Assembly: GCF_001263795.1 (NCBI RefSeq) | Contig: NZ_LHUR01000031.1 | Coordinates: forward strand, 111,124 to 175,123 | Reading direction: 5' to 3' | Length of the DNA: 64,000 nt | DNA from: Clostridium homopropionicum DSM 5847 | Lineage (GTDB): Bacteria; Bacillota; Clostridia; Clostridiales; Clostridiaceae | Translations under genes and position numbers: made by a program | The notes under the pieces: generated by a model | Told to the model about the DNA's origin: nothing | Seen by the model: the letters and a program-made list of their open reading frames with translations, nothing else | Database searches by the model: none | In this document: piece after piece, positions 8,880 to 17,748 of the stretch | Numbering within the stretch: position 1 is the stretch's first letter | Layout of the letters: each line of letters begins with the position of its first letter

Positions 8880-10025
8880 ATGAAAATTCCATATAACAGA
8901 TTGTATTTTTCTGGAAATGAAATTCAATATATAAGTGATGCCATTGAAAAAGAATCTCTATGCGGAGACGGTTATTATACAAAGATAGTCACAAATTTTT
9001 TAGAAAAAAGTTTCTCTATTAATAAAGTATTAATGACTACTTCTGCAACTCACGCTTTAGAAATGGCATCAATGTTAATAGGCTTAAAATCTGGTGATGA
9101 GGTTCTTATGCCTTCTTTTACTTTCCCTTCTACAGCTAATTCTGTTATGCTGCAAGGAGCAAAACCAGTCTTTTGCGAAATAAATAAAGCCACCTTTAAT
9201 ATAGATGTAAATGATATTCAAGCAAAAATTACTCCAAGAACAAAAGCAATACTCCCAGTTCATTATGGTGGCATCAGCTGCGAAATGGATGAAATATTGG
9301 AAATAGCTAAGCTTTATCATCTCTATGTAATTGAAGATGCAGCACAAGGAGTAAACAGTAAATATAAAAATAAATACTTAGGTTCCCTAGGACACATAGG
9401 CTGTTACAGCTTTCACTCTACCAAAAACTATATATGTGGTGAAGGTGGAGCTTTAACAATTAACACCAATAATAAGGATATACTAGAACGTGCAGAAACC
9501 CTACGCCAAAAGGGTACCGATAGACATAAGTTTATTAAAGGAGATGTGGACAAATATTCCTGGGTAGATTTAGGTTCAAGTTACGTACCATCAGACATAC
9601 TTATGGCTATTTTATACTCTCAATTAGAAAACCTTAACCTAATTAAAGAAAAAAGAAAGATAATTCATGAGTTTTATATAGATAAATTACAAAGACATGT
9701 AAACAGAGGATTTATTCAAGGACTAACTTATGTTCCTGAATATTCTTCACCCAATTATCATTTATTTTATATAGTTTTTTCAACTAAAGAAATCCGGGAC
9801 AGTGCTCTAAAAGGTTTAAAAAAGTATAATATTAATGCACTAACTCATTTTGTCCCTCTACATTCTTCTCCTATGGGAATAAAGCTTGGATACACTCCAA
9901 ATAGCCTTCCCTTAACGGAGAATTTGGCAAATTGCCTTCTTAGATTACCTATATATACTTCAATGACTTTAGAAGAAGCCACATTTGTAGTTGAATCTTT
10001 AAATAAAGTTATAAAGGAGCTTTAA
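8880..10025 (+). CDS. DegT/DnrJ/EryC1 aminotransferase, WecE/RffA-like
   Basis: This PLP-dependent sugar aminotransferase most resembles WecE (RffA), which transaminates dTDP-4-keto-6-deoxyglucose in surface polysaccharide synthesis. Visible are TTSATHALEMAS (phosphate contact), PSFTFPSTANSV, IEDAAQG (Asp to the PLP pyridine) and SFHSTKNYICGEGG, where Lys182 should form the Schiff base. The ATG at 8880 is chosen over an in-frame GTG nine bases earlier because GGTGAT sits just before it. It is first of a three-gene cluster (aminotransferase, GT2, ATP-grasp) with almost no spacing. No nucleotide-sugar biosynthesis genes are nearby, so the substrate is unknown. Confidence 0.9.
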   Translation: MKIPYNRLYFSGNEIQYISDAIEKESLCGDGYYTKIVTNFLEKSFSINKVLMTTSATHALEMASMLIGLKSGDEVLMPSFTFPSTANSVMLQGAKPVFCEINKATFNIDVNDIQAKITPRTKAILPVHYGGISCEMDEILEIAKLYHLYVIEDAAQGVNSKYKNKYLGSLGHIGCYSFHSTKNYICGEGGALTINTNNKDILERAETLRQKGTDRHKFIKGDVDKYSWVDLGSSYVPSDILMAILYSQLENLNLIKEKRKIIHEFYIDKLQRHVNRGFIQGLTYVPEYSSPNYHLFYIVFSTKEIRDSALKGLKKYNINALTHFVPLHSSPMGIKLGYTPNSLPLTENLANCLLRLPIYTSMTLEEATFVVESLNKVIKEL

Positions 10026-10026
10026 T

Positions 10027-10764
10027 ATGAACAGTTCTATTTCTGTAATAATCCCTGTTTACAACAGTGAGAGTTCATTAAATTCTTTATATAATCTTCT
10101 TTCTACTGTTCTAAAAAGTACCTTTTCACGCTACGAAATTATCTTAGTTGATGATGGGAGCGTAGATAATAGCTATGAAGTAATGATGGATTTATTTAAT
10201 AAATATGAGCATATAAAAATTATTAAGTTAAATGGTAATTTTGGACAACAAAATGCTTTGATGTGTGGCTTTCACTACGCCTCTTATGATTATGTTGTTA
10301 CTATGGATGATGATCTACAGCACCCACCCACTGAAATACTAAAACTTTATGAGAAAATTCTTCAAGGTTATGATGTTGTTTATGGAATTCCTATAAAAAA
10401 ACAACATTCCAAACATAGAAATTTAGGTACTAAAGCTACAGACATGCTGTTTAACTTAATAACTTCAAAGCCTAAAAGTCTTAAGGTTAGCAGTTTTAGA
10501 ATTATTAGCAAAAAATTTATAAGCAAAATAATTGCAGACAAGTCTTCCTTTGTTTATATATCTGCAATAACCTTTAAGAATACAAATAAAGTTGCAAACG
10601 TGTATGTAAATCATAATCCTCGTAAATACGGCAAATCTAGCTATAGTTTTTTTAGGCTGATAAAACAATATTTAAAGCTTTTTATATATTATGCGCCTTT
10701 TTCTTTGTTAAAAATATTTAGATCCAATAAGCCTCAATATATTATTAATAACATACATCTGTAA
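10027..10764 (+). CDS. Glycosyltransferase family 2, DPM1/ArnC-like
   Basis: This GT-A fold glycosyltransferase of 245 residues has an N-terminal SVIIPVYNSE, nucleotide-sugar motif LVDDGSVDNS, GNFGQQNALMCGF and the metal-binding TMDDDLQHPP. These match enzymes that transfer a sugar to a polyprenyl phosphate. The usual C-terminal pair of membrane helices is missing; only a short hydrophobic stretch (FIYYAPFSLL) remains near the end. The gene starts 2 bases after the aminotransferase stop, so the two are translationally linked and may act on the same amino sugar. Confidence 0.9.
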   Translation: MNSSISVIIPVYNSESSLNSLYNLLSTVLKSTFSRYEIILVDDGSVDNSYEVMMDLFNKYEHIKIIKLNGNFGQQNALMCGFHYASYDYVVTMDDDLQHPPTEILKLYEKILQGYDVVYGIPIKKQHSKHRNLGTKATDMLFNLITSKPKSLKVSSFRIISKKFISKIIADKSSFVYISAITFKNTNKVANVYVNHNPRKYGKSSYSFFRLIKQYLKLFIYYAPFSLLKIFRSNKPQYIINNIHL

Positions 10765-10778
10765 AGGAGGATTTGAAG

Positions 10779-12065
10779 ATGAAATTACTAATTTTAGGTG
10801 GTGGCCACTGTCAACTAAATGCTATACTGAAAGCTAAAAATCAGGGACACTCCCTAATTATTTCTGATTATTATGAAGATGCTCCTGGAAAATCCTTCTG
10901 TGATTATAAAGAGCTTATTAGCACCTTCGATGTAGATGGGAATATAGAAATTGGCAAAAAATACTCTATAGATGGCATATTAACATTAGGGACAGATCAG
11001 CCAGTTTATACAGCTTCAAAGGTACAGGAAGCCTTAAATCTTCCATTTTTAATAGATGCTAAAACAGCCAAGGCAGTAACAAATAAAAAAATAATGAAAA
11101 CTATTTTTAAAGATACCTTTATTCCTACAACTAAATTTACATTTATCAAAAGAGATTTTGAAGATAAAGATATTGCCAATCTAAAATTCCCTGTAGTAAT
11201 AAAGCCCTTAGATAGTCAAGGTCAGCGTGGAATTTATAAACTAAATTCCATTAAAGAAGTAAGAAATAATATTGATAAAACTTTAAGTTATTCTAGAGAA
11301 AATGAAATTTTAATCGAAGAATATTATGAAAATGATGAAATCACAGTAAGCGGATGGGTTGAGGAAAATAAAGTTTATGTATTAACAGTTACAGATAGAG
11401 TGACTTATAATAATTATCCTCTTATCGGAATTTGTACAGCCCACAATTTTCCTTCTAAGCACCTTTTTTCAAATTGCAATGAAATAATGGATATAACATG
11501 TAAGCTTGTACAATCCTTTAATATTCACAATGGTCCAATATATTTTCAAATGTTAGTTGGAAAAGAAGGTATAAAAGTAAATGAAATTGCCTGTAGAATT
11601 GGTGGTGCTTATGAAGATATATTTATTCCTTATTTAACAGGTATAGACATACTTGATATGCTTATTAAATCTTCCTTAGGTATAACATTGGATTTATCTA
11701 ACATAAAAAAATATAATATCCTTGATAATAATAGAAAACTATCTGTACAGCTACTTTTTGCAAAGCCTGGTAAGATCAAAGCTATAGAGCTATTTGGAGA
11801 AGAAACCTTCGGGGACAGTCCTGAAATTAGTTCTTTATTTACACTAACTAATCCCCTTCCTGGAGTGAAAAAAATTCAACTAAACATTAAAAAAAATGAT
11901 GAGATTGGAGAAATTATAAACGCTACCCAACGTATTGGGTATATGATAGTTGAGGGTAGTAGCAATAAAGAATTGAAAAAAAATTTATATTCAGCTTTTG
12001 ATAATTTTAAGATTATTGATTCTTTAGAAAATAACTTATTAATTAATTTTCATAATTACATGTAA
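10779..12065 (+). CDS. ATP-grasp domain protein, biotin-carboxylase-like
   Basis: The N-terminus LLILGGGHCQLNAILKA is a Rossmann-like preATP-grasp domain. Residues about 110-300 form the ATP-grasp fold (FPVVIKPLDSQGQRG for nucleotide, EEYYENDEITVSGW, then VNEIACRIGG for metal). The C-terminal about 100 residues resemble the biotin carboxylase C domain. Such enzymes ligate a carboxylate to an amine or thiol; the substrate here is not evident. The ATG at 10779 follows AAAGGAGG at 8 bases; a TTG six bases earlier is too close to that site. A GGGGACAGTCC copy (11811-11821) lies in frame and encodes Gly-Asp-Ser-Pro. Confidence 0.85.
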   Translation: MKLLILGGGHCQLNAILKAKNQGHSLIISDYYEDAPGKSFCDYKELISTFDVDGNIEIGKKYSIDGILTLGTDQPVYTASKVQEALNLPFLIDAKTAKAVTNKKIMKTIFKDTFIPTTKFTFIKRDFEDKDIANLKFPVVIKPLDSQGQRGIYKLNSIKEVRNNIDKTLSYSRENEILIEEYYENDEITVSGWVEENKVYVLTVTDRVTYNNYPLIGICTAHNFPSKHLFSNCNEIMDITCKLVQSFNIHNGPIYFQMLVGKEGIKVNEIACRIGGAYEDIFIPYLTGIDILDMLIKSSLGITLDLSNIKKYNILDNNRKLSVQLLFAKPGKIKAIELFGEETFGDSPEISSLFTLTNPLPGVKKIQLNIKKNDEIGEIINATQRIGYMIVEGSSNKELKKNLYSAFDNFKIIDSLENNLLINFHNYM

Positions 12066-12138
12066 TTCATATAAAATGCTTATAATTATATGTTACGTGC
12101 GGCACTTATATTACCTAAACTGAAAGAAGGAATATTCC

Positions 12139-13131
12139 ATGACAAAAACATTCCAATTCAAATACAAAGCTTTATTATTTATCTTTTTGTGTTTTCTAAA
12201 CTTTTCATTCTTATTAATGGCTTGTAGTAATAAAAATGAAGAAAAAGTTTCTACCAAATTGCGAATCGCTGAGCAATATGGCCTAGCTTATGCTCCATTA
12301 CAAATAATGAAGGCTAATAAAATACTTGAAAAGAATTTGCCTGGTATAGAAATAAGTTGGCAACAAGTAAGTAATACAACTGCTATTAGAGAAGCTATGC
12401 TAAGCAATAAAATAGATGCTGGTTTTATGGCTATTCCACCTTTTCTAATTGGTCTTGATAAAGGGATGGAATGGAAGATAGCATCAGGATTATCCTATTC
12501 TCCAACTAAACTTATTACAAATAAAAATGATTTAAAATCTCTAGAAGACTTTACTAATGAAGATAAAATAGCACTTCCTCAGCCAGGAAGCGTTCAGCAT
12601 ATACTACTTTCTATGGCATGTGAAAAGCAATTTGGAGACTCTCATAAATTAGATAATTTAATTCTTACTCTGTCTCATCCTGATGCAATGAATTCATTAC
12701 TTTCTGGAAATGGAGTATCAGCTCATTTCGCTTCTCCTCCCTATATTGGTGAAGAATTGAAAAATGATAAAATGCACATAGTTTTAGATGGCAGGGATGT
12801 AATGGAAGGTGATTTTACCTTTATTATTGGAGTCACTACCAAAGAGTTTTATACTAAAAATCCCAAGCTATACTCTGGATTTGTAAAATCCATCGATGAG
12901 GCTATTGATTTTATCAACAATAATACTAATAAGGCTGCTGAAATTTTAGCTCCTTCATACAATTTATCCAAAGAACAAACCTACAAACTTCTAACAGCTG
13001 ATGGTAATAAATATAGCACTAAGGTAGAAGGCCTAGAAAAATTCAGCCAGTTTATGCTAAAGAACGAGTATATTTCTAAAACTTATACTCTTAAAGAGGT
13101 AATGTGGAATGATAATGAAAGCAAAAAGTAA
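12139..13131 (+). CDS. ABC transporter substrate-binding lipoprotein, NMT1/SsuA-like
   Basis: This 330-residue lipoprotein has a basic N-terminus, a hydrophobic core and lipobox LLMAC (Cys29 is the lipidated residue). The mature part follows the NMT1/THI5/SsuA pattern: LRIAEQYGLAYAPLQIMKA at the N-terminus, then a two-lobe periplasmic-binding fold. Such proteins bind sulfonates, nitrate or thiamine precursors; the ligand cannot be told here, though a sulfur compound would fit the neighbouring TusA/YedE and rhodanese genes (inference). AGAAGGAA precedes the ATG. The permease gene overlaps its 3' end by 23 bases. Confidence 0.9.
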   Translation: MTKTFQFKYKALLFIFLCFLNFSFLLMACSNKNEEKVSTKLRIAEQYGLAYAPLQIMKANKILEKNLPGIEISWQQVSNTTAIREAMLSNKIDAGFMAIPPFLIGLDKGMEWKIASGLSYSPTKLITNKNDLKSLEDFTNEDKIALPQPGSVQHILLSMACEKQFGDSHKLDNLILTLSHPDAMNSLLSGNGVSAHFASPPYIGEELKNDKMHIVLDGRDVMEGDFTFIIGVTTKEFYTKNPKLYSGFVKSIDEAIDFINNNTNKAAEILAPSYNLSKEQTYKLLTADGNKYSTKVEGLEKFSQFMLKNEYISKTYTLKEVMWNDNESKK

Positions 13132-13915
13132 ATTTAAGAAGTTATTTAATAATAAAATTTCTATAAGGATATTCTGGATAATAATCTTCATACTAATTTG
13201 GGAAATACTTTATCTGAGCCACAACTTTTCTCCGCTTATATTCCCATCACTAGGAACTATACTCAAATCTATGTATTCTTACCTATTAAGCGGAGAGATA
13301 ATAAAGGAGACCTTATATTCTTTAAATTTAATTTTTAAAGGCTTAGGCATAGGTATTGTATTTTCTGTTGTCTTTGCTTCACTATCCTTTGTATCTAAAT
13401 TATTTGAGGGATTAGTGGATACCTTAACCGCTATAGCCCACCCTCTTCCCGGTATTGCCCTATTGCCGCTTATTATACTTTGGTTTGGTGCTAGTCCATT
13501 TGCTATAGTATTTATTATAATTCATTCTGTAGTATGGCCTCTCACATTAAATATCTACTCCGGCTTTAAATCAATACCTAAAGTATATAGACAAATTGCT
13601 CAAAACTATGAATTAAACCTGTTTCAGATAATCTATCATATATTGATACCTGCATCTTTTCCTTACTTCTTAGCTGGTTTAAAAATAAGCTGGGCAAGAG
13701 CGTGGAGAGCTTTAATTAGTGCTGAAATGATTTTTGGTGCTACTGGTGGAAATGGTGGCCTTGGTTGGTTTATATTTAAAAGAAGAGTTTTTATGGATAC
13801 CCCTGGCATATTTGCTGGTATTATAATTATAGTGTTTATAGGTATTTTAGTTGAAAATCTAATTATTAATAATTTAGAAAAATATACAACTAGAAAATGG
13901 GGAATGAGCATATGA
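13109..13915 (+). CDS. ABC transporter permease, SsuC-like
   Basis: This 268-residue inner-membrane permease has about six helices and the cytoplasmic coupling loop YRQIAQNYELNLFQIIYHIL followed by IPASFPYFLAGLKISW, characteristic of the SsuC/TauC/NrtB type. The ATG at 13109 lies inside the end of the substrate-binding gene, 9 bases after AGAGG; an in-frame ATG at 13115 is an alternative. Its TGA overlaps the ATG of the ATPase gene (ATGA), which fixes the three genes as one translationally coupled operon. Confidence 0.92.
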   Translation: MIMKAKSKFKKLFNNKISIRIFWIIIFILIWEILYLSHNFSPLIFPSLGTILKSMYSYLLSGEIIKETLYSLNLIFKGLGIGIVFSVVFASLSFVSKLFEGLVDTLTAIAHPLPGIALLPLIILWFGASPFAIVFIIIHSVVWPLTLNIYSGFKSIPKVYRQIAQNYELNLFQIIYHILIPASFPYFLAGLKISWARAWRALISAEMIFGATGGNGGLGWFIFKRRVFMDTPGIFAGIIIIVFIGILVENLIINNLEKYTTRKWGMSI

Positions 13916-14655
13916 TACTTGAGATTAATAATTTATCTAAAACCTTTAAAGGCTCCACTTATAAATCCTTAGTATTAGAAGATATAAATTTTAATGTAGA
14001 TCAAGGAGACTTTTTATGTATCTTAGGACCTTCCGGATGTGGTAAATCTACTCTATTGAAACAAATTGCATGCTTCGATAAAGCAGATAGTGGAACAATA
14101 CTTTTAAATAACAAAGCAGTAACTGTCCCAGAACTTAATCGAGTTATGGTTTTTCAAGAATTCGATCAACTTTTCCCCTGGAAAACTGCTATTGAAAATG
14201 TAGCATTTCCAATACGAATAAAGGATAAATCTATATCTAAAAAGGAAAGCTATGAAATTGCTAACAAATATCTTTCAATGGTTAAGCTTGATACCTATGG
14301 AAATTACTATCCTCATGAGCTCTCTGGGGGTATGAAGCAAAGGGTAGCTATTGCCCGTGCTCTTAGTATTAATCCTCAGATACTTTTAATGGATGAACCC
14401 TTTGGAAGCCTTGATGCACAGACCCGCACTACCCTTCAGGAAATGATAGTTGAAATATGGGAAAAAACTAACATAACAATCATATTTGTAACCCATGATA
14501 TTCATGAAGCAATACTTCTTTCAACTAAGATTCTTGTAATGGATAAAAACCCCGGAAGAGCAAAAAAAATTATTGAAAATAATCTACCACGTCCTAGAAT
14601 GCCTATGCAACCTGGTTTTTCTCGTATTTACGATGAAGTTTATAATCTTCTCTAG
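13912..14655 (+). CDS. ABC transporter ATP-binding protein, SsuB-like
   Basis: This is a complete ABC ATPase of about 247 residues: Walker A GPSGCGKST, Q-loop VFQEFDQLFPW, signature LSGGMKQR, Walker B ILLMDEPFGSLD and switch His in FVTHD. The FPW after the Q-loop is usual in the nitrate/sulfonate/taurine subgroup, in agreement with the permease. The start at 13912 (ATGA overlap with the permease stop) is chosen over an ATG five codons earlier because GGGGAATGAG serves as ribosome binding site. It ends 19 bases from the convergent GT-C gene. Confidence 0.94.
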   Translation: MILEINNLSKTFKGSTYKSLVLEDINFNVDQGDFLCILGPSGCGKSTLLKQIACFDKADSGTILLNNKAVTVPELNRVMVFQEFDQLFPWKTAIENVAFPIRIKDKSISKKESYEIANKYLSMVKLDTYGNYYPHELSGGMKQRVAIARALSINPQILLMDEPFGSLDAQTRTTLQEMIVEIWEKTNITIIFVTHDIHEAILLSTKILVMDKNPGRAKKIIENNLPRPRMPMQPGFSRIYDEVYNLL

Positions 14656-14673
14656 AAATAATTTGTAATTTAT

Positions 14674-16317
14674 CTATAAGGTTCTTTTGACTTTATAGAT
14701 TTTTATTTTCCAAGGCCTATCATTGATATATCTTACTATCCTCATGCCATAGATTTTATCTTCAAACTGATAGACAAGCTCACAATTTTCTTTTAAAAAT
14801 TTGTTCATATCTTCATAGTAGCTTAAACTTCCATATAATCCATCCCATCTGGGTTTCTCTTTATAGATTACTTCCATTTCTTCAGGATAGATTATATACT
14901 CAATTTTATTCTTAGCTATATAGTCCTTGAATTCCATATTATTTTTCTTTAAAAAATCTAAATTTCTATAATCATAAAGTTTTCCGTTCTCGAAATAATA
15001 ATCGCAATTTAGATTTGCTAAAACTACCTGATCCTTTTTTACTGCTTTAGATATCTCATTTAAATATCTATCATAACTGCTATCCATATATGGGATTATA
15101 CTGGTAACTGAATTAAATAGCAAAATCACCGCTAATACAGTGAAGATAAGCCTTCTATACATTAATTTAGCGTCATTTATGAAATACACTATTAATAAAT
15201 AGAAAAAAGGAAATTGAAAAACTACGCTTGTCTGATTGAACCTTCCAATAAGGATTATCCCTAGATTTATACCTATTATAGCTAAAATAATTGGTATAAT
15301 TTTTTCTGCTTTAATGCTATTTTTCTTGTGAATGGATTTCATCAATTTTAGGACTGTCCCCACAAATGCTGCACCAAATATCCAGAATTGGAGCTTAATA
15401 TTGGGAGTGTAATATGTTCCACTTATACCCTCGTAAAGCTTGTAATAAAAGTATTTAATCGTACTCAATTTAGTCATTATTGGATAATCTACACCAAATT
15501 CTTTTCCATAATTAAAATAATCAATAAAGAAATCTCTATTAAAGGATATACTTATTCCAATAAATATTAATGCAAAAATGCCTACTGTAATACCATATGA
15601 AATAAAATTTTTAAAACTTAAGTTTTTTGATGCAAAAATAATTGAATATAAATATATTAAAGCTATTGTTAGAGCAATAATAAAGCTATTTGGATGTATT
15701 CCAATACTTAAACCTATAATAATTCCAAGGACTATATCGCCTTTAATTCCTGCCCTGTCCCCCGAAGCTCCCCCAGAGGCCCCTGTATATTCCCCTCTAA
15801 ATTCTATTGATAATCTTCTAGAAAAAAAATAATACAATCCAACTACTAAGAAAAATAAAATAACTATCTCCTGTCTTGCAAAATGTGAAGCATAAATATA
15901 CTGAATATCAAAAGATAAAAGTACTACTGTAATATTGGCTTTTTCCTTGTCTTCAAAAATGTATTTACATATCTTATAATAAAAATATAAGGTTACTCCA
16001 CTAAATAGCAAAGATATTAACCTTACAGAAAAAACTTTGTACCCAATAATCTTTATAAAAATTATTTGTAATCCTTGAAAAATTATCTTAATTGCATGGG
16101 GATATCTTGGATACAGATCAAAAAAAGATTCTGTTACAGAAAAGCTTTTGCTCTCCATGATGTTTCTTGATAATCCACTAGTCCAGCTTTCATCAGAATG
16201 TACAAAGGGAAATTTAGTTAAGAATAAAATGTTTACTGCAATATATAATATTATAAAAATTATAAGAAACTTGTCCTTTTTTATTTTGTTAATATATTTG
16301 CATATTATATTTATCAT
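14674..16317 (-). CDS. GT-C membrane glycosyltransferase, ArnT/PMT-like
   Basis: This 547-residue polytopic protein has about ten hydrophobic helices and a soluble C-terminal domain of about 120 residues. The first extracellular loop has FVHSDESW, where the Asp-Glu pair matches the catalytic acidic motif of lipid-dependent GT-C enzymes, followed by YPRYPHAIK. Such enzymes use polyprenyl-phosphate sugars outside the membrane, which would fit the nearby DPM1-like GT2 (inference). A low-complexity Gly/Ala/Ser loop around residues 178-190 (TGASGGASGDRAG) coincides with a G-rich sequence related to the GGGGACAGTCC repeat; an exact copy lies at 15351-15361. It is transcribed towards the ABC operon. 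Confidence 0.82.
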   Translation of the reverse strand: MINIICKYINKIKKDKFLIIFIILYIAVNILFLTKFPFVHSDESWTSGLSRNIMESKSFSVTESFFDLYPRYPHAIKIIFQGLQIIFIKIIGYKVFSVRLISLLFSGVTLYFYYKICKYIFEDKEKANITVVLLSFDIQYIYASHFARQEIVILFFLVVGLYYFFSRRLSIEFRGEYTGASGGASGDRAGIKGDIVLGIIIGLSIGIHPNSFIIALTIALIYLYSIIFASKNLSFKNFISYGITVGIFALIFIGISISFNRDFFIDYFNYGKEFGVDYPIMTKLSTIKYFYYKLYEGISGTYYTPNIKLQFWIFGAAFVGTVLKLMKSIHKKNSIKAEKIIPIILAIIGINLGIILIGRFNQTSVVFQFPFFYLLIVYFINDAKLMYRRLIFTVLAVILLFNSVTSIIPYMDSSYDRYLNEISKAVKKDQVVLANLNCDYYFENGKLYDYRNLDFLKKNNMEFKDYIAKNKIEYIIYPEEMEVIYKEKPRWDGLYGSLSYYEDMNKFLKENCELVYQFEDKIYGMRIVRYINDRPWKIKIYKVKRTL

Positions 16318-16389
16318 ATAATCACTTATCTCCTTAAGTTAAAACATAGATACATACTCACTTTATGCGCACGCTTACTTGTATTCATT

Positions 16390-16400
16390 ATTATAGCATA
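16390..16400 (-). promoter_or_regulatory. Extended -10 promoter for the GT-C gene
   Basis: On the minus strand TATGCTATAAT is a perfect extended -10 element (TGnTATAAT) about 75 bases before the GT-C start codon at 16317. No clear -35 is visible, which extended -10 promoters often lack. Confidence 0.45.
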
Positions 16401-16480
16401 CTGTTATTTATCATATATATTTATCTGTTTATTTGATTATTAAATGTTTTATTAGAAAATATTATACCTAAAGTAAAATG

Positions 16481-16494
16481 TTATGCAGTATAAT
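16481..16494 (+). promoter_or_regulatory. Promoter/operator motif upstream of the first rhodanese gene
   Basis: TTATGCAGTATAAT contains a perfect -10 hexamer (TATAAT) and a TTAT-N5-ATAA dyad. The same 14 bases recur exactly at 17647-17660 before the second rhodanese gene, and a close variant lies between lysR and the YedE operon. It could be a shared LysR site overlapping the promoter. Confidence 0.45.
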
Positions 16495-16576
16495 ATAGTT
16501 ATAAAATTGTATATAATTTAACAATCTCTTCAAACTCTTTAAAACTCAATTTTATTTAAAGGATGGGAGGAAAAAC

Positions 16577-17524
16577 ATGATAAAGCAATTACAAAAAAAA
16601 TACGTCTCTAGACTATTATCCTGCTTTATGATCCTTTCACTTATTTTTATTGCAAATGGATGTAGTTCTTCATATACTTCTGCTGAAAAAGTACATTATA
16701 TTATTGAAGCCTCAGCTGCAATAAAAATGCTTAATAGTGAAAAAGTAATTCTTGTTGATGCACAAATACCTGATGATTATTCTAAAGAGCATATAAAAGG
16801 TGCAAGAAATATAGATAAGGATGAAGTTAATATTACTACTCCAGTTGCAGGTATGCTTGGTCCACAGGAGTTATTTGAAAAAATTATGAGTGAAAAAGGC
16901 ATATCACCTGATTCTACAGTTTTAATATATGATAAAACTAATAATAGTCATTCTTCAAGGTTATGGTGGGCTATGAGAGCGTATGGTCATGAGGATGTAA
17001 AAGTTGTAAGTGGTGGATTAGAGGCCCTAAAAAAAGCTGGTGCTGAAGTAAGTACAGAAATCCCTTCAATCACCCCTACAAGATATACTGCTAAAGATTT
17101 AAATACTAGCATGATAGCAACAAAAGAAGATGTAATAGCTCAAGTAAATTCTCCTGATAAAAACACTATATTATTAGATGTTAGAACTCAAAAGGAGTAC
17201 GATGAAGGTACAATTCCAGGTTCAAAGCTAATAAACTATGAAGATAATAATTACACTGATAAAACCTTTAAGTCAAGACAAGATATAAAAATAATGTATA
17301 TTGAAAATAATATTAAGCCTGATAATAACATAATATTATTCTGTAAAACTTCTACTAGAGCAGCTGAAACTTACTTAGCTTTACTTGAAGCTGGATACAA
17401 AAACATTAAAATATATGATGGAGCATGGCTAGAATGGAGTGCTGATAAATCTTTACCAATTCAAATTAAGGATACAAAAAATACTGACTCAAATGCTGCT
17501 CCAGCAAATCAAGATAATTCTTAA
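16577..17524 (+). CDS. Lipoprotein with two rhodanese domains (one active)
   Basis: This 315-residue surface lipoprotein has a signal peptide with lipobox IANGC (Cys29), then two rhodanese domains in the thiosulfate/mercaptopyruvate sulfurtransferase layout. The second has the active loop ILFCKTSTRAAE with the persulfide Cys. In the first the equivalent position is Asp (LIYDKTNNSHSS), so it is probably structural, as in SseA-type enzymes. It should move sulfane sulfur outside the membrane; the acceptor is unknown. GGATGGGAGG precedes the ATG. A terminator follows, and a second rhodanese lipoprotein starts about 225 bases on. Confidence 0.92.
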   Translation: MIKQLQKKYVSRLLSCFMILSLIFIANGCSSSYTSAEKVHYIIEASAAIKMLNSEKVILVDAQIPDDYSKEHIKGARNIDKDEVNITTPVAGMLGPQELFEKIMSEKGISPDSTVLIYDKTNNSHSSRLWWAMRAYGHEDVKVVSGGLEALKKAGAEVSTEIPSITPTRYTAKDLNTSMIATKEDVIAQVNSPDKNTILLDVRTQKEYDEGTIPGSKLINYEDNNYTDKTFKSRQDIKIMYIENNIKPDNNIILFCKTSTRAAETYLALLEAGYKNIKIYDGAWLEWSADKSLPIQIKDTKNTDSNAAPANQDNS

Positions 17525-17558
17525 ACGCATATAAATTTATCCTATTTTAATTCATATG

Positions 17559-17592
17559 AATAGCTAAATATACTGTTATTTAGCTATTTTTT
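17559..17592 (+). terminator. Intrinsic terminator after the first rhodanese gene
   Basis: Arms 17559-17569 and 17578-17588 (AATAGCTAAAT and its complement, 11 bp) with an 8-base loop are followed by a T run. It separates the two rhodanese genes into independent transcripts. Confidence 0.8.
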
Positions 17593-17646
17593 CTGCAATT
17601 ATGCTATTTATTACACTATAATAAAATTACTACCTATAAATATTTC

Positions 17647-17660
17647 TTATGCAGTATAAT
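17647..17660 (+). promoter_or_regulatory. Promoter/operator motif upstream of the second rhodanese gene
   Basis: This is an exact copy of TTATGCAGTATAAT from 16481-16494, ending in a TATAAT -10 box about 90 bases before the start codon. The repeat of 14 identical bases suggests that the two rhodanese lipoproteins are co-regulated. Confidence 0.45.
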
Positions 17661-17748
17661 GAAAACGATTTACTTAATCTATTAATTATGAGTTATAATT
17701 AAATAAAAGTGTTAAAAAAATAACAAATCTATAAGGGGGATTAATTCT

